From positions 62,001 through 126,000 of the forward strand of contig NZ_BOQP01000011.1 in assembly GCF_018332715.1 (NCBI RefSeq): DNA of 64,000 bases, written 5' to 3'. Position numbers and translations under genes: made by a program. This document shows, one piece after another, positions 1 to 7,427 of this stretch. The notes below the pieces were generated by a model. The model made no database searches, had not been told where the DNA came from, and saw only the letters and a program-made list of their open reading frames with translations. The DNA is from Winogradskya consettensis. GTDB lineage: Bacteria > Actinomycetota > Actinomycetes > Mycobacteriales > Micromonosporaceae. How positions within the stretch are numbered: position 1 is the first letter of the stretch; each line of letters starts with the position of its first letter.

Positions 1-498
1 ACCTCGGCCGCCGTGCCGGAGATCATCAAGGAGAACGGCGGCACCCCGGTGCGCAGCCGGGTCGGCCACTCCTTCATCAAGGCCGAGATGGCCCGCACCA
101 ACGCCATCTTCGGCGGCGAGCACTCCGCGCACTACTACTTCCGCGACTTCTGGTTCGCCGACACCGGCATGCTGGCCGCCATGCACGTGCTCGCCGCGCT
201 CGGTGGCCAGGACGAGCCGCTCTCGGCCTTCGCCGCCGAGTTCGAGCGCTACAGCGCCTCCGGTGAGATCAACTCCACGGTCGCCGACGCCAAGGCCACG
301 ACTGAGAAGGTGCGGGCCGCCTTCCCGGACGCCGAGATCGACACCCTCGACGGTCTGACGTTCCAGCTCAAGGACGGCTCGTGGTTCAACCTGCGCGCCT
401 CCAACACCGAGCCGCTGCTGCGCCTGAACGTCGAGGCGCCGAAGCCGGACCGGATGGCAGCCCTGCGGGACGAAGTGCTCAGCATCGTGCGCGGTTAG
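1..498 (+). CDS. manB: Phosphomannomutase/phosphoglucomutase, C-terminal part (5' end outside window)
   Basis: This is the last 165 residues of an alpha-D-phosphohexomutase, which interconverts mannose-6-phosphate and mannose-1-phosphate for GDP-mannose and cell-envelope glycans in the cytoplasm. The sugar-binding loop is visible as GGEHSAHYYF (the GEXS-type motif of the family). The C-terminal phosphate-binding domain is visible as RASNTEPLLRLNVEA, where RxSNTEP binds the substrate phosphate. The frame is open to the left edge, so the start lies upstream. The following genes (Trm112-like, SIS protein, CDF, manA) match the Rv3257c-Rv3255c order of mycobacteria, which supports the mannose role over a purely glucose one. 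The catalytic serine domain is not in the window. Confidence 0.92.
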   Translation, partial: TSAAVPEIIKENGGTPVRSRVGHSFIKAEMARTNAIFGGEHSAHYYFRDFWFADTGMLAAMHVLAALGGQDEPLSAFAAEFERYSASGEINSTVADAKATTEKVRAAFPDAEIDTLDGLTFQLKDGSWFNLRASNTEPLLRLNVEAPKPDRMAALRDEVLSIVRG

Positions 499-559
499 GA
501 TCACCTGGTCCTAGTAGGGGGAAACTGCCCCTAGTCCCGCGTCACGAAGGAGCCGTTCG

Positions 560-754
560 GTGGCCCTCGACCCGCAGTTGCTGGAGATTCTGGCCTGCCC
601 GGACACGCACCACGCACCGCTGGAGTTCGACGCCGCCGCGTCGACCCTGACCTGCACCGAGTGCGGGCGGGTCTTCCCGGTGCGCGACGACATCCCGGTG
701 CTGCTGCTGGACGAAGCGCTACCCGGCTCCGGCCCGCACAGTGAGGTGGCCTGA
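560..754 (+). CDS. Trm112 family protein
   Basis: A 64-residue protein of the Trm112/YcaR family. A zinc-ribbon-like core is visible: ILACPDTHHAPLEF near residues 10-23, then LTCTECGRVFPVRDDIPVLL near 33-52. Here the first CxxC of the family is reduced to a single Cys, while the second pair (CTEC) is intact. Family members act as small partners of methyltransferases or are of unknown bacterial function. The GTG start is placed by the AAGGAG ribosome site at about 547-552. It lies 61 bp after manB and 2 bp before the SIS gene, so it is part of the same operon. The function in this organism is unknown. Confidence 0.85.
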   Translation: MALDPQLLEILACPDTHHAPLEFDAAASTLTCTECGRVFPVRDDIPVLLLDEALPGSGPHSEVA

Positions 755-756
755 CC

Positions 757-1977
757 ATGGCGAGTCCCAGGGAGAACGGCGTCGGTCTGACCGGCAGCCG
801 GATCGCCGACGAGTCGCGGCTCGAGGACGAGAAGGCGATGCTGGCCCAGGATCCGGGCGGCATGCTCCGGGCCACCGCCTCGGCGGGCGCGCAGGTCCGC
901 GAGTCGGCCGCGCTGGCCGCCGAGGCCAACCTGCAGGTCCTGGCCGACGAGGGCCGCCCCCGGGCGGTCGTCGTCGCCGGCATCGGCACGGCCGGCCTGA
1001 CCGGCAGCATCCTGGCCACGGTCGCCGGCCCGCGCTGCCCGGTCCCGGTGATCGGGCACCGCAGCGCGGGCGTGCCGGGCTGGGTCGGCGCGGCTGACGT
1101 GGTCATCGCCGTGTCCGCCTCCGGGCGCAGCCCCGAGGCGCTCGCCGCTGCCGACGCCGCGGCCCGCCGTGGCGCGCGCCTGGTGGCGATCGGCAACCCC
1201 GACTCCGAACTGCAGGCCATGGCCGAGCGGGCCCGGGCGCCGTTCATCCCGGTGCCCCGCCGCGCGCCCGCCCGGGCCAGCCTGTGGGGCCTCGCCGTGC
1301 CGGTGCTGCTCGCGGCCCGCGCGCTCGGCCTGGTCAAGGTCAACGAGGCCGACCTGGCCGAGACCGCCGCCCGGCTCGACGCGGACGCCGAGCGCTGCCG
1401 CCCCGGCGCCGAGGCCTTCGTCAACCCGGCCAAGTCGCTCGCGCTCGGCCTCGCCGGCTCGGTGCCGATCGTCTGGGGCTCGTCCCCGCTCGCCACGGTC
1501 GCCGCCCGCCGTTTCGCCGACACGCTCGCCGCGAACGCCCGCTACCCGGTCATGGCCGGTGCGCTGGGCGAGGCCGGCCGGGGCCGGGTCGGTCTGCTCG
1601 ACGGACCGTTCGGCGGGCTCGCCGAGTCGGGCCGCGACATCTTCGCCGACCCGGGCGACGAGGTGGAGAGCACCAGGTTGCGCCTGGTCGTGCTCCGCGA
1701 CGGTGGCCTCAACCCCGAGGACGACGCGGACGAGCCGGTCGCCGTCGAGGAGCGTCGCGCGGAAGCCGTCCAGGTCCTCGCCGAGCGCCGTGGCGTACGC
1801 TGCGACGTCCTCACGGCGGAGGGCGGCTCCGCGCTGGAGCGGCTGGCGTCGCTCACCGCGGTGCCCGACTTCGCCTCGATCTACCTTGCCCTGGCGCACG
1901 GCCTCGACCCCATGGCCGTGCCCGCCATCAACGAGATGAAGGAACTGTCGAACCCCATGCCCGAGGCACTTCAGTGA
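757..1977 (+). CDS. SIS-domain sugar isomerase-like protein (Rv3256c type)
   Basis: A 406-residue protein with two SIS sugar-phosphate-binding folds, of the bifunctional phosphoglucose/phosphomannose isomerase C-terminal type. The first fold shows AVVVAGIGTAGLTGSIL at about residues 69-85 and VVIAVSASGRSPEAL at about 115-129, the Ser/Gly-rich phosphate loops. The second begins near residue 220 with LGLAGSVPIVWG. It lies between manB and manA and overlaps the next gene by 4 bp (GTGA), matching the uncharacterised Rv3256c position. A role in mannose-6-phosphate metabolism is inferred from position and fold. The catalytic Glu/His set of true phosphoglucose isomerases cannot be assigned by eye. 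Confidence 0.82.
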   Translation: MASPRENGVGLTGSRIADESRLEDEKAMLAQDPGGMLRATASAGAQVRESAALAAEANLQVLADEGRPRAVVVAGIGTAGLTGSILATVAGPRCPVPVIGHRSAGVPGWVGAADVVIAVSASGRSPEALAAADAAARRGARLVAIGNPDSELQAMAERARAPFIPVPRRAPARASLWGLAVPVLLAARALGLVKVNEADLAETAARLDADAERCRPGAEAFVNPAKSLALGLAGSVPIVWGSSPLATVAARRFADTLAANARYPVMAGALGEAGRGRVGLLDGPFGGLAESGRDIFADPGDEVESTRLRLVVLRDGGLNPEDDADEPVAVEERRAEAVQVLAERRGVRCDVLTAEGGSALERLASLTAVPDFASIYLALAHGLDPMAVPAINEMKELSNPMPEALQ

Positions 1978-2933
1978 GCGCAGGCGGCGGAACGAAGGCG
2001 ATTCTCGCCGCGCTGGGGGCCAACCTCGGCATCGCGGTCACCAAGTTCATCGCCTGGCTGCTCACCGGGTCGTCGTCGATGCTGGCCGAGGCCATCCACT
2101 CGGTGGCCGACTCCGGCAACCAGGCCCTGCTCCTGCTCGGCGGCAAGCGCTCCACCCGCAAAGCCACCCCCGAACACCCCTTCGGGTACGGCCGGGAGCG
2201 CTACATCTACGCGTTCATCGTCTCCATCGTGCTGTTCAGCGTCGGTGGCCTCTTCGCGGTCTACGAGGGCTACCACAAGGTCCGGCACCCCGAAGCGATC
2301 GACGCGTGGCAGTGGGTGCCGCTCGCGGTCCTGGTCATCGCGATCTGCCTCGAGGGATATTCCTTCCGGACGGCGATCAAGGAGTCCAACCACACCCGCG
2401 GCAAGCAGACCTGGGTCAACTTCGTGCGCCGCGCCAAGGCCCCCGAGCTGCCCGTGGTCCTGCTCGAGGACGCCGGCGCGCTGGTCGGCCTCGTGCTCGC
2501 GCTGATCGGCGTGGGCCTGACCCTGATCACCGGCAACGGCGTCTGGGACGGCCTCGGCACGCTCGCCATCGGCCTGCTGCTGGTGACCATCGCGATCGTC
2601 CTGGCGATCGAGACCAAGAGCCTGCTGCTGGGCGAGGGCGCCAACCCCGAGGACGTCAAGAAGCTGGAACAGGCCATCGTCGCCGGCCCCGGCGTCGAGC
2701 GCATCATCCACATGAAGACGCTCTACCTCGGCCCGGAAGAGCTCCTGGTGGCGGCGAAGATCGCGGTCCCGCCGACCGAGAGCGCCGAGGAGGTGGCCCG
2801 GCACATCAACGAGACCGAGATCCGCATCCGCGAGGCGCTGCCCGTCGCCCGGGTGATCTACCTCGAGCCGGACATCTACAGCCCCAAGAAGGCTCCGAAC
2901 CCGACGGCCTCCGACGCGGCCGTCGCCAACTGA
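1974..2933 (+). CDS. Cation diffusion facilitator (CDF) family transporter
   Basis: A 319-residue membrane protein of the CDF family (proton-coupled efflux of Zn2+, Fe2+ or similar divalent cations). Six membrane segments can be picked out: about residues 7-27, 29-50, 78-100, 110-130, 165-188 and 190-215. A cytoplasmic C-terminal domain follows, with VERIIHMKTLYLGPEELLV and the typical alpha-beta ferredoxin-like layout. The signature HSVAD in the second helix supplies the metal-binding HxxxD pair. The GTG start overlaps the stop of the SIS gene (GTGA), indicating translational coupling. Why a metal exporter sits between mannose genes is not clear; one possibility is metal homeostasis for the zinc enzyme ManA. 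Confidence 0.88.
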   Translation: MSAGGGTKAILAALGANLGIAVTKFIAWLLTGSSSMLAEAIHSVADSGNQALLLLGGKRSTRKATPEHPFGYGRERYIYAFIVSIVLFSVGGLFAVYEGYHKVRHPEAIDAWQWVPLAVLVIAICLEGYSFRTAIKESNHTRGKQTWVNFVRRAKAPELPVVLLEDAGALVGLVLALIGVGLTLITGNGVWDGLGTLAIGLLLVTIAIVLAIETKSLLLGEGANPEDVKKLEQAIVAGPGVERIIHMKTLYLGPEELLVAAKIAVPPTESAEEVARHINETEIRIREALPVARVIYLEPDIYSPKKAPNPTASDAAVAN

Positions 2934-2952
2934 CGAAACGGGGGCGGCCACG

Positions 2953-4104
2953 GTGGCTGCGGTATTTCCCTTGACCGGAGTCATCCGGCCCTACGCCTGG
3001 GGATCGCGCACAGCGCTCGCCGAGCTGCAGGGCCGGCCGTCGCCGAGCGACACCCCGGAGGCGGAGCTCTGGCTCGGTGCCCACCCGGGAGACCCGTCCA
3101 CGATTGACGGTGTCTCGCTGGCGACCCTCATCGAGAACGATCCGAAGGGCCAGCTGGGTACGGAGGTCGCCGACGAATTCGGCGTACGCCTGCCGTATCT
3201 CATGAAGGTCCTGGCCGCCGCCGCCCCGCTGTCCCTGCAGGCCCACCCGGACGCCGACTACGCGAAGATCGCGTGGGCGGCTCAGGAAGCCGACCCGGAC
3301 GCCCCGAAGAACTACACCGACGCGTTCCACAAGCCGGAGATGCTGGTCGCGCTCACGCCGTTCGAGGCGCTCTGCGGCTTCCGTGACCCGGTCGAGTCGG
3401 CTGCTGTGCTGGAATCCTTCGGCATCGAACGGCTAGGCCCGGTCGTGGCCGCCCTGCGCACGGGCGTCACCGGGTTGTCCACGGCGGTCAGGACGCTGCT
3501 GACCTGGCCCGCCGATGATCGCGCCGCACTGGTCGAGGAGGTCGTCGCTGCCGGCACCTCACCGCTGGCGACCAGCATCGCGGGCTTCTACCCGGGAGAC
3601 CCGGGCGTTCTGGTCGCGCTTCTCCTCAACCACGTACGCCTGGAGCCCGGCGAAGCAATCTGGATGCCCGCCGGCAACCTCCACGCCTACCTCTCAGGGC
3701 TGGGCGTCGAGATCATGGCGGCCAGCGACAACGTGCTCCGGGGCGGTTTGACGCCCAAGCGCGTGGACGTCGACGAGCTGCTGCGGGTCCTGCGTTTCGA
3801 GGTTCTCGAGGATCCGATCCTGCCGGCAACCCCGGTCAGCCCCGCTGTGGTCACCTGGAAGGTGCCGGTGCGGGAGTTCGCCCTCTTCAAGTACGAGCTG
3901 GGAACATCCACGCCGCCGCTGAGCCTGCCGCCGACCGGGCCACGGATCGTGCTGGGCACGGCAGGGGACGTGTATGTCGCCGAGGCCGTGGACGGCACGC
4001 CGGTCGAGGTCACGCCGGGCATGGCGGCCTACATCCCGGCCGAGACCGGAGCTGCCACCGCAGCCGGTCTCGGGGAGATCTTCGTGGCGGCCGTCGCTTC
4101 CTGA
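2953..4104 (+). CDS. manA: Mannose-6-phosphate isomerase, class I
   Basis: A 383-residue type I phosphomannose isomerase that converts fructose-6-phosphate to mannose-6-phosphate, feeding manB at the start of the window. The cupin zinc site is visible as PLSLQAHPDADYA (Gln and His ligands, about residues 91-103). The active-site stretch KNYTDAFHKPEMLVAL lies at about 118-133, and the second half shows MPAGNLHAYLSGLGVEIMAASDNVLRGG. The GTG start is 19 bp after the CDF stop, so it is the last gene of the manB operon. Its length is normal for the family. The sequence after it is low-complexity GGGTCGG DNA. Confidence 0.95.
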   Translation: MAAVFPLTGVIRPYAWGSRTALAELQGRPSPSDTPEAELWLGAHPGDPSTIDGVSLATLIENDPKGQLGTEVADEFGVRLPYLMKVLAAAAPLSLQAHPDADYAKIAWAAQEADPDAPKNYTDAFHKPEMLVALTPFEALCGFRDPVESAAVLESFGIERLGPVVAALRTGVTGLSTAVRTLLTWPADDRAALVEEVVAAGTSPLATSIAGFYPGDPGVLVALLLNHVRLEPGEAIWMPAGNLHAYLSGLGVEIMAASDNVLRGGLTPKRVDVDELLRVLRFEVLEDPILPATPVSPAVVTWKVPVREFALFKYELGTSTPPLSLPPTGPRIVLGTAGDVYVAEAVDGTPVEVTPGMAAYIPAETGAATAAGLGEIFVAAVAS

Positions 4105-4432
4105 CGGCGCAACTCGGCTGGCTCGCTCCGCCGGCGCAAATCGGCCGGTCGGCAGGGTCGGGGTCGGCCGGGTCGGGTCGGGTGGGTCGGCTAGGGCGGG
4201 TCGGTCGGGCGGGTCGGCTCGGGCGGACGGGTTTGGGGCTTTGAAGGGCGCGTAACCCCCTGCGGGTGCGCGTCCTTTGGCTTTCTTGGGGTTACGTAAG
4301 ACGAAATTTCCGGATTTGCTTGACATGAGGGTTGCGGAGTGTGAATCTATAAACACGCAGCGTCAATGGTGATCGGGGGGTCCCACGACGCGCGCGGTAC
4401 CAAACCGGGGGGATGAACGGGGCGGCGGGTCT
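4105..4432 (+). repeat. Intergenic low-complexity GGGTCGG-type DNA followed by a dyad
   Basis: From about 4140 to 4235 the DNA is a degenerate repeat of GGTCGGCCGG/GGGTCGGGT units, interrupted by GCTCG. After it, 4254-4262 (GTAACCCC plus neighbours) and 4287-4295 (GGGGTTAC) form an 8-9 bp inverted repeat around a 25-30 nt loop. Downstream, TTGACA at 4320-4325 and an AT-rich block with TATAAA at 4348 are the only strongly promoter-like hexamers, but their spacing of 22 is too long. With GAATCT at 4343 the spacing is 17. I see no convincing coding capacity. Confidence 0.5.
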
Positions 4433-4483
4433 TTGACCCGTCGTCCCGTTCGCTATTTGGCCGGCGTCGTTACGGTGACGCCC

Positions 4484-5095
4484 GTGGCTGTTGAATCTTC
4501 GGGGTCGTTGCCCGAGCCGATCACCCTCGCCGAGATCGTGGATGCGGGCCGGGATGCGCTGCGCGATCTGCTCGGCGTCGACTGCGTGCCCACGCTGGAT
4601 GTCCTGCACCGGAGCCGGGGCAGCGACGGACGGCTGGCCGAGGGCGGCGAGCGCCGGCTCGGGCGTGGTGAGCTCGAGGCGGTCCGGCTCGGGGGGCCCG
4701 GGGTTCTGGCGGGCGAGGACGAGCATTACGAGGCCGCAGTCGACGGGTTCGAGTGTCGGATCTGGCTGTGGATCTTCCGCGCCGACGAGGATTACGCCGA
4801 TGACCTGACCGAGCTCGAGGGGCGGCACATCGCGTGGCTCGAGTGCGTTCCGGCGCGTACCCCGGTAATGGTCGTGACCTCGATCGGTCTCGCGCTGGGG
4901 GCGGCGCGCAGCCGGGGCGGCTACTTCGACACGCAGCTCCGGCTCGCTCCGGAGCTGGGCGTCGGGGTCGCGGTTCCGGCGGAGCGGGCGCTGGCGTTGA
5001 CCCGGCTCGAGGAAGTGCGCGGTGAAACGTACGAGCAAGCATGTGAACGGTTCTTGGATGTGTATTCCGCCGCTCGGCCCGGTGGGGCCCGCTGA
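4484..5095 (+). CDS. Hypothetical protein, about 203 residues
   Basis: I do not recognise this protein. It is acidic and mixed alpha/beta, with no signal peptide or membrane helix. Recognisable stretches are ECRIWLWIFRADEDYADDLTELEG near residues 88-111 and ARTPVMVVTSIGLALGAARSRGG near 122-144. The GTG at 4484 is preferred over upstream starts because a TACGGT -10 hexamer at 4471-4476 places the transcript start at or next to the GTG, the leaderless arrangement common in actinobacteria. It stands alone between the manA operon and the XRE/DUF397 pair. Codon use is typical of the window. Confidence 0.6.
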   Translation: MAVESSGSLPEPITLAEIVDAGRDALRDLLGVDCVPTLDVLHRSRGSDGRLAEGGERRLGRGELEAVRLGGPGVLAGEDEHYEAAVDGFECRIWLWIFRADEDYADDLTELEGRHIAWLECVPARTPVMVVTSIGLALGAARSRGGYFDTQLRLAPELGVGVAVPAERALALTRLEEVRGETYEQACERFLDVYSAARPGGAR

Positions 5096-5318
5096 GCTGG
5101 GCCTGCTGAGCTGGGGCCTGTGGGGTTGGGGAACATGGAAAAGCGAACCGGTGGTTGCCGCCGCCGGTTCGCTTTCCGGTTCTGCGCGCCGCCCCCGCAG
5201 GCGATGCGCAGGGTGCAGAGCCTCCCGCCTGGCGACCTGCACCTGTAGCTCCCGGCAGCCCCCGTGAGGGCTGGGGCGCTTGTCCAGCTCATCCCATTAG
5301 CACATGCTCCGCGCCGAT

Positions 5319-5350
5319 CTGCAAGTGCAGATAGTGGTCTGCAAGTTGCA
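5319..5350 (+). promoter_or_regulatory. Double palindromic operator upstream of the XRE regulator
   Basis: Two related palindromes lie 20 bp apart, centre to centre about two helical turns: CTGCAAGTGCAG at 5319-5330 and TGCAAGTTGCA at 5340-5350. Both share TCTGCAAG as a direct repeat. The second overlaps the expected -35 of the TACGGT (5363-5368) promoter that starts transcription at the ATG at 5376. Binding of the adjacent regulator itself is an inference. Confidence 0.55.
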
Positions 5351-5375
5351 TGTCGTGGCCGGTACGGTGAGTGGT

Positions 5376-6218
5376 ATGGCGGGATCGACGTCGATGGCTG
5401 CCCGTCGTGAGCTGGCCGACGAGTTGCGCCGGCTGCGCGGCGGGCGGCGAGGTGCTGTTGTGGCCGCGGATCTGGGCTGGTCGGAGTCCAAGCTGAGCAG
5501 GATCGAGACCGCGCGGACCGGGATCAGCGACGCCGATCTGGAGCGGCTGCTCGACGCGCTCGCGGCGCCGGTGGGGGAGCGGATCCGGCTGCGTGATCTT
5601 GCCGATCGGGGGCGGGCGCGCGTGTGGTGGGCGCCCTACCGGTCGTCGGTGGCCGACCCCTACGACGAATATGTCGCCTTCGAGGCCGAGGCAGTGCTCA
5701 TGTGCGAGTGGGAGGCGCAGCTCGTGCCCGGCCTGTTGCAGACCGATGAGTACGCGCACGCCATCATCCAGACCGGCGCCGATGTGCACGACCCCGAGAC
5801 GGTGCAGCGGCGGACCGCCCTGCGGATGGCGCGTCAGAGCGTGCTTACCCGAGATCCTGCACCGCGGCTCTGCGTCGTGCTGGACGAGGCGGTGCTCAGG
5901 CGGGAGGTCGGCGGGCGGGAGGTGCTCCGGCGGCAGTTGCAGCGGCTTTTCGACGCCAGCCGGCGTCCCGGGGTCGAGCTGCAGGTCATGCCGTTCGCCA
6001 CAGGGGCACACGCGGCGCTCGGGGAGGCGTTCGTCATCTTCGAGTTCGAGGACCGGCCCGCGGTGGTGCACAGCGAGGCGCTGACCGGTGGGCAGTTACG
6101 GACTAAGGACACCGAGGTGCTGGTGTATCGCAAGGCCTTCGCGGACCTGCGGCGACGGTCGCTTTCGGTGGATGAGACGCGAGAAGTCATCGCTCGAACG
6201 GGCGAACGGCTTGACTGA
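5376..6218 (+). CDS. XRE-family regulator with DUF5753 (Scr1-type) domain
   Basis: A 280-residue helix-turn-helix protein. The N-terminal Cro/CI-type HTH runs over about residues 10-60 (LADELRRLRGGRRGAVVAADLG followed by WSESKLSRIETARTGISDADLERLLDAL). The rest is the DUF5753 domain, recognisable by EWEAQLVPGLLQTDEYAHAI and by VVLDEAVLRREVGG. Such proteins pair with a small DUF397 protein, which is encoded directly downstream; Streptomyces relatives (WhiJ/BldB-associated) influence development. The ATG at 5376 is chosen because TACGGT at 5363-5368 would give a leaderless or nearly leaderless message. An ATG at 5394 is possible. Autoregulation is suggested by the double palindrome over the -35. 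Confidence 0.85.
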   Translation: MAGSTSMAARRELADELRRLRGGRRGAVVAADLGWSESKLSRIETARTGISDADLERLLDALAAPVGERIRLRDLADRGRARVWWAPYRSSVADPYDEYVAFEAEAVLMCEWEAQLVPGLLQTDEYAHAIIQTGADVHDPETVQRRTALRMARQSVLTRDPAPRLCVVLDEAVLRREVGGREVLRRQLQRLFDASRRPGVELQVMPFATGAHAALGEAFVIFEFEDRPAVVHSEALTGGQLRTKDTEVLVYRKAFADLRRRSLSVDETREVIARTGERLD

Positions 6219-6266
6219 GTGTCGCCGCTGTCCGTTATGTCAGCGGGTATCCATTCGCTGAAGGGT

Positions 6267-6467
6267 ATGACATTGCAGAAGAACGCGTTGACCTGGCGAA
6301 AGAGCACGCGTAGCGGGGCAGCCGGGCACTGTGTCGAAGTGGCGTCCGCCGCGGCGGCGGTTTTTGTCCGCGACTCCAAGAACGTCGAGGGGCCGGTGCT
6401 CGAATTCGGTCAAGCAGGCTGGGCCGAGTTCGTCGCCGGGGTGCGTGCGGGCGAGTTCGACCGCTGA
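6267..6467 (+). CDS. DUF397 domain protein
   Basis: A 66-residue DUF397 protein, the usual small partner of the DUF5753-type XRE regulator. The family pattern is clear: LTWRKSTRSG at the N terminus, then GHCVEVA and a central VFVRDSKN, ending LEFGQAGWAEFVAGVRAGEFD. The ATG at 6267 follows a GAAGGG ribosome site at 6259-6264 and matches the usual family start. In-frame starts at 6219 (GTG) and 6237 (ATG) would add 16 and 10 residues. It is co-transcribed with the regulator (stop to start 48 bp) and ends just before a hairpin at 6477-6503. Confidence 0.85.
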   Translation: MTLQKNALTWRKSTRSGAAGHCVEVASAAAAVFVRDSKNVEGPVLEFGQAGWAEFVAGVRAGEFDR

Positions 6468-6476
6468 AGAATGCCG

Positions 6477-6503
6477 CACGGGCGGCCTCTCAAGTCGCCC
6501 GTG
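6477..6503 (+). terminator. Hairpin after the XRE/DUF397 pair
   Basis: A perfect 8-bp stem, CACGGGCG (6477-6484) with CGCCCGTG (6496-6503), and an 11-nt loop. There is no U-run, only TTCC, so it is a GC-stem terminator of the kind common in actinobacteria. It separates the pair from the iron promoter. Confidence 0.55.
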
Positions 6504-6520
6504 TTCCAAGTAATGCCTGC

Positions 6521-6564
6521 TTGACTCGGTAGGCAGGGCCGTGCCTAAGGTATGCCGAACCTAA
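6521..6564 (+). promoter_or_regulatory. Iron-regulated promoter with an IdeR/DmdR-type iron box
   Basis: The 19-mer at 6546-6564, TAAGGTATGCCGAACCTAA, agrees at 15 of 19 positions with the DtxR/IdeR consensus TTAGGTTAGSCTAACCTAA and keeps the outer half-sites. A TTGACT hexamer at 6521-6526 and TAAGGT at 6546-6551 form the likely promoter, so a repressor bound to the box would cover the -10. It lies 29 bp before efeU, which fits Fe2+-dependent repression of the efe operon. Confidence 0.75.
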
Positions 6565-6592
6565 GTTAGGGAACCCTTAGCAACGGAGTGCC

Positions 6593-7420
6593 ATGCTCGC
6601 CACGTACCTCATCGGACTCCGTGAGGGGCTGGAAGCCACGCTCGTGGTCAGCATCCTGATCGCGTTCCTGGTGAAGTCGCAGCGCAAGGACCGGCTGGTG
6701 CAGGTCTGGGCCGGTGTCGCCCTGGCCGTGGCGCTCTCCGTCTTCTTCGGCTGGCTGCTCAGCTACACCGAGACCACGCTGCTGCAGAAATACGAGCAGC
6801 GCGAGCTCTTCGAGGCGGTCACCTCGGTCCTCGCCGTCGGCTTCGTCACCTGGATGATCTTCTGGATGCGCCGGGCCGCCCGGTCCATCGCCGGTGAGCT
6901 GCGCACCAAGCTGCACGACGCGCTCGCCGTCGGCTCGGTCGCGGTCGGCGTGATGGCGTTTCTCGCGGTGGTCCGCGAGGGCCTCGAAACGTCGCTGATC
7001 TTCTACTCCGCGGTCCAGGGCGCATCGTCGAACACCAAGCCGCTGCTGGCGCTGATCGCCGGAATCCTGTCGGCCGTCGTCATTGGCTGGCTGATGTATG
7101 CGACAGCCATCCGGATCAACCTCGCCGTGTTCTTCTCCTGGACCGGGGCGCTGCTCATCCTGGTCGCCGCCGGGATCTTCAAGTACGCGGTGCACGACTT
7201 CCAGGAGTCCAACGTGCTCCCGGGGCTCAACAACCTGGCGTACGACATCAGCGGTGCGCTCGACCCCGGCGCCTGGTACACCGCGCTGCTCACCGGGATG
7301 TTCAACGTCACCCCGACGGCGTCCGTGCTGGAGACCATCGCGTGGGCGGCGTACGGAATCCCGGTCCTTGTCATTTTTCTCTGGCCCACCCCCCAACCGG
7401 CGCCCGCGCCTCAGCCGTAG
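6593..7420 (+). CDS. efeU: EfeU/FTR1-type iron permease
   Basis: A 275-residue polytopic membrane protein of the FTR1 family that moves iron across the cytoplasmic membrane. The two REGLE-type iron-binding motifs are present: REGLEATLVVSIL at about residues 10-22 and REGLETSLIFY at about 127-137. About seven hydrophobic segments can be counted, the last ending in a Pro-rich tail. It starts with ATG after AACGGAG and is followed 7 bp later by efeO and then efeB, a complete EfeUOB system. Regulation is likely by iron through the box at 6546-6564. Confidence 0.93.
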   Translation: MLATYLIGLREGLEATLVVSILIAFLVKSQRKDRLVQVWAGVALAVALSVFFGWLLSYTETTLLQKYEQRELFEAVTSVLAVGFVTWMIFWMRRAARSIAGELRTKLHDALAVGSVAVGVMAFLAVVREGLETSLIFYSAVQGASSNTKPLLALIAGILSAVVIGWLMYATAIRINLAVFFSWTGALLILVAAGIFKYAVHDFQESNVLPGLNNLAYDISGALDPGAWYTALLTGMFNVTPTASVLETIAWAAYGIPVLVIFLWPTPQPAPAPQP

Positions 7421-7427
7421 GAGAGAC

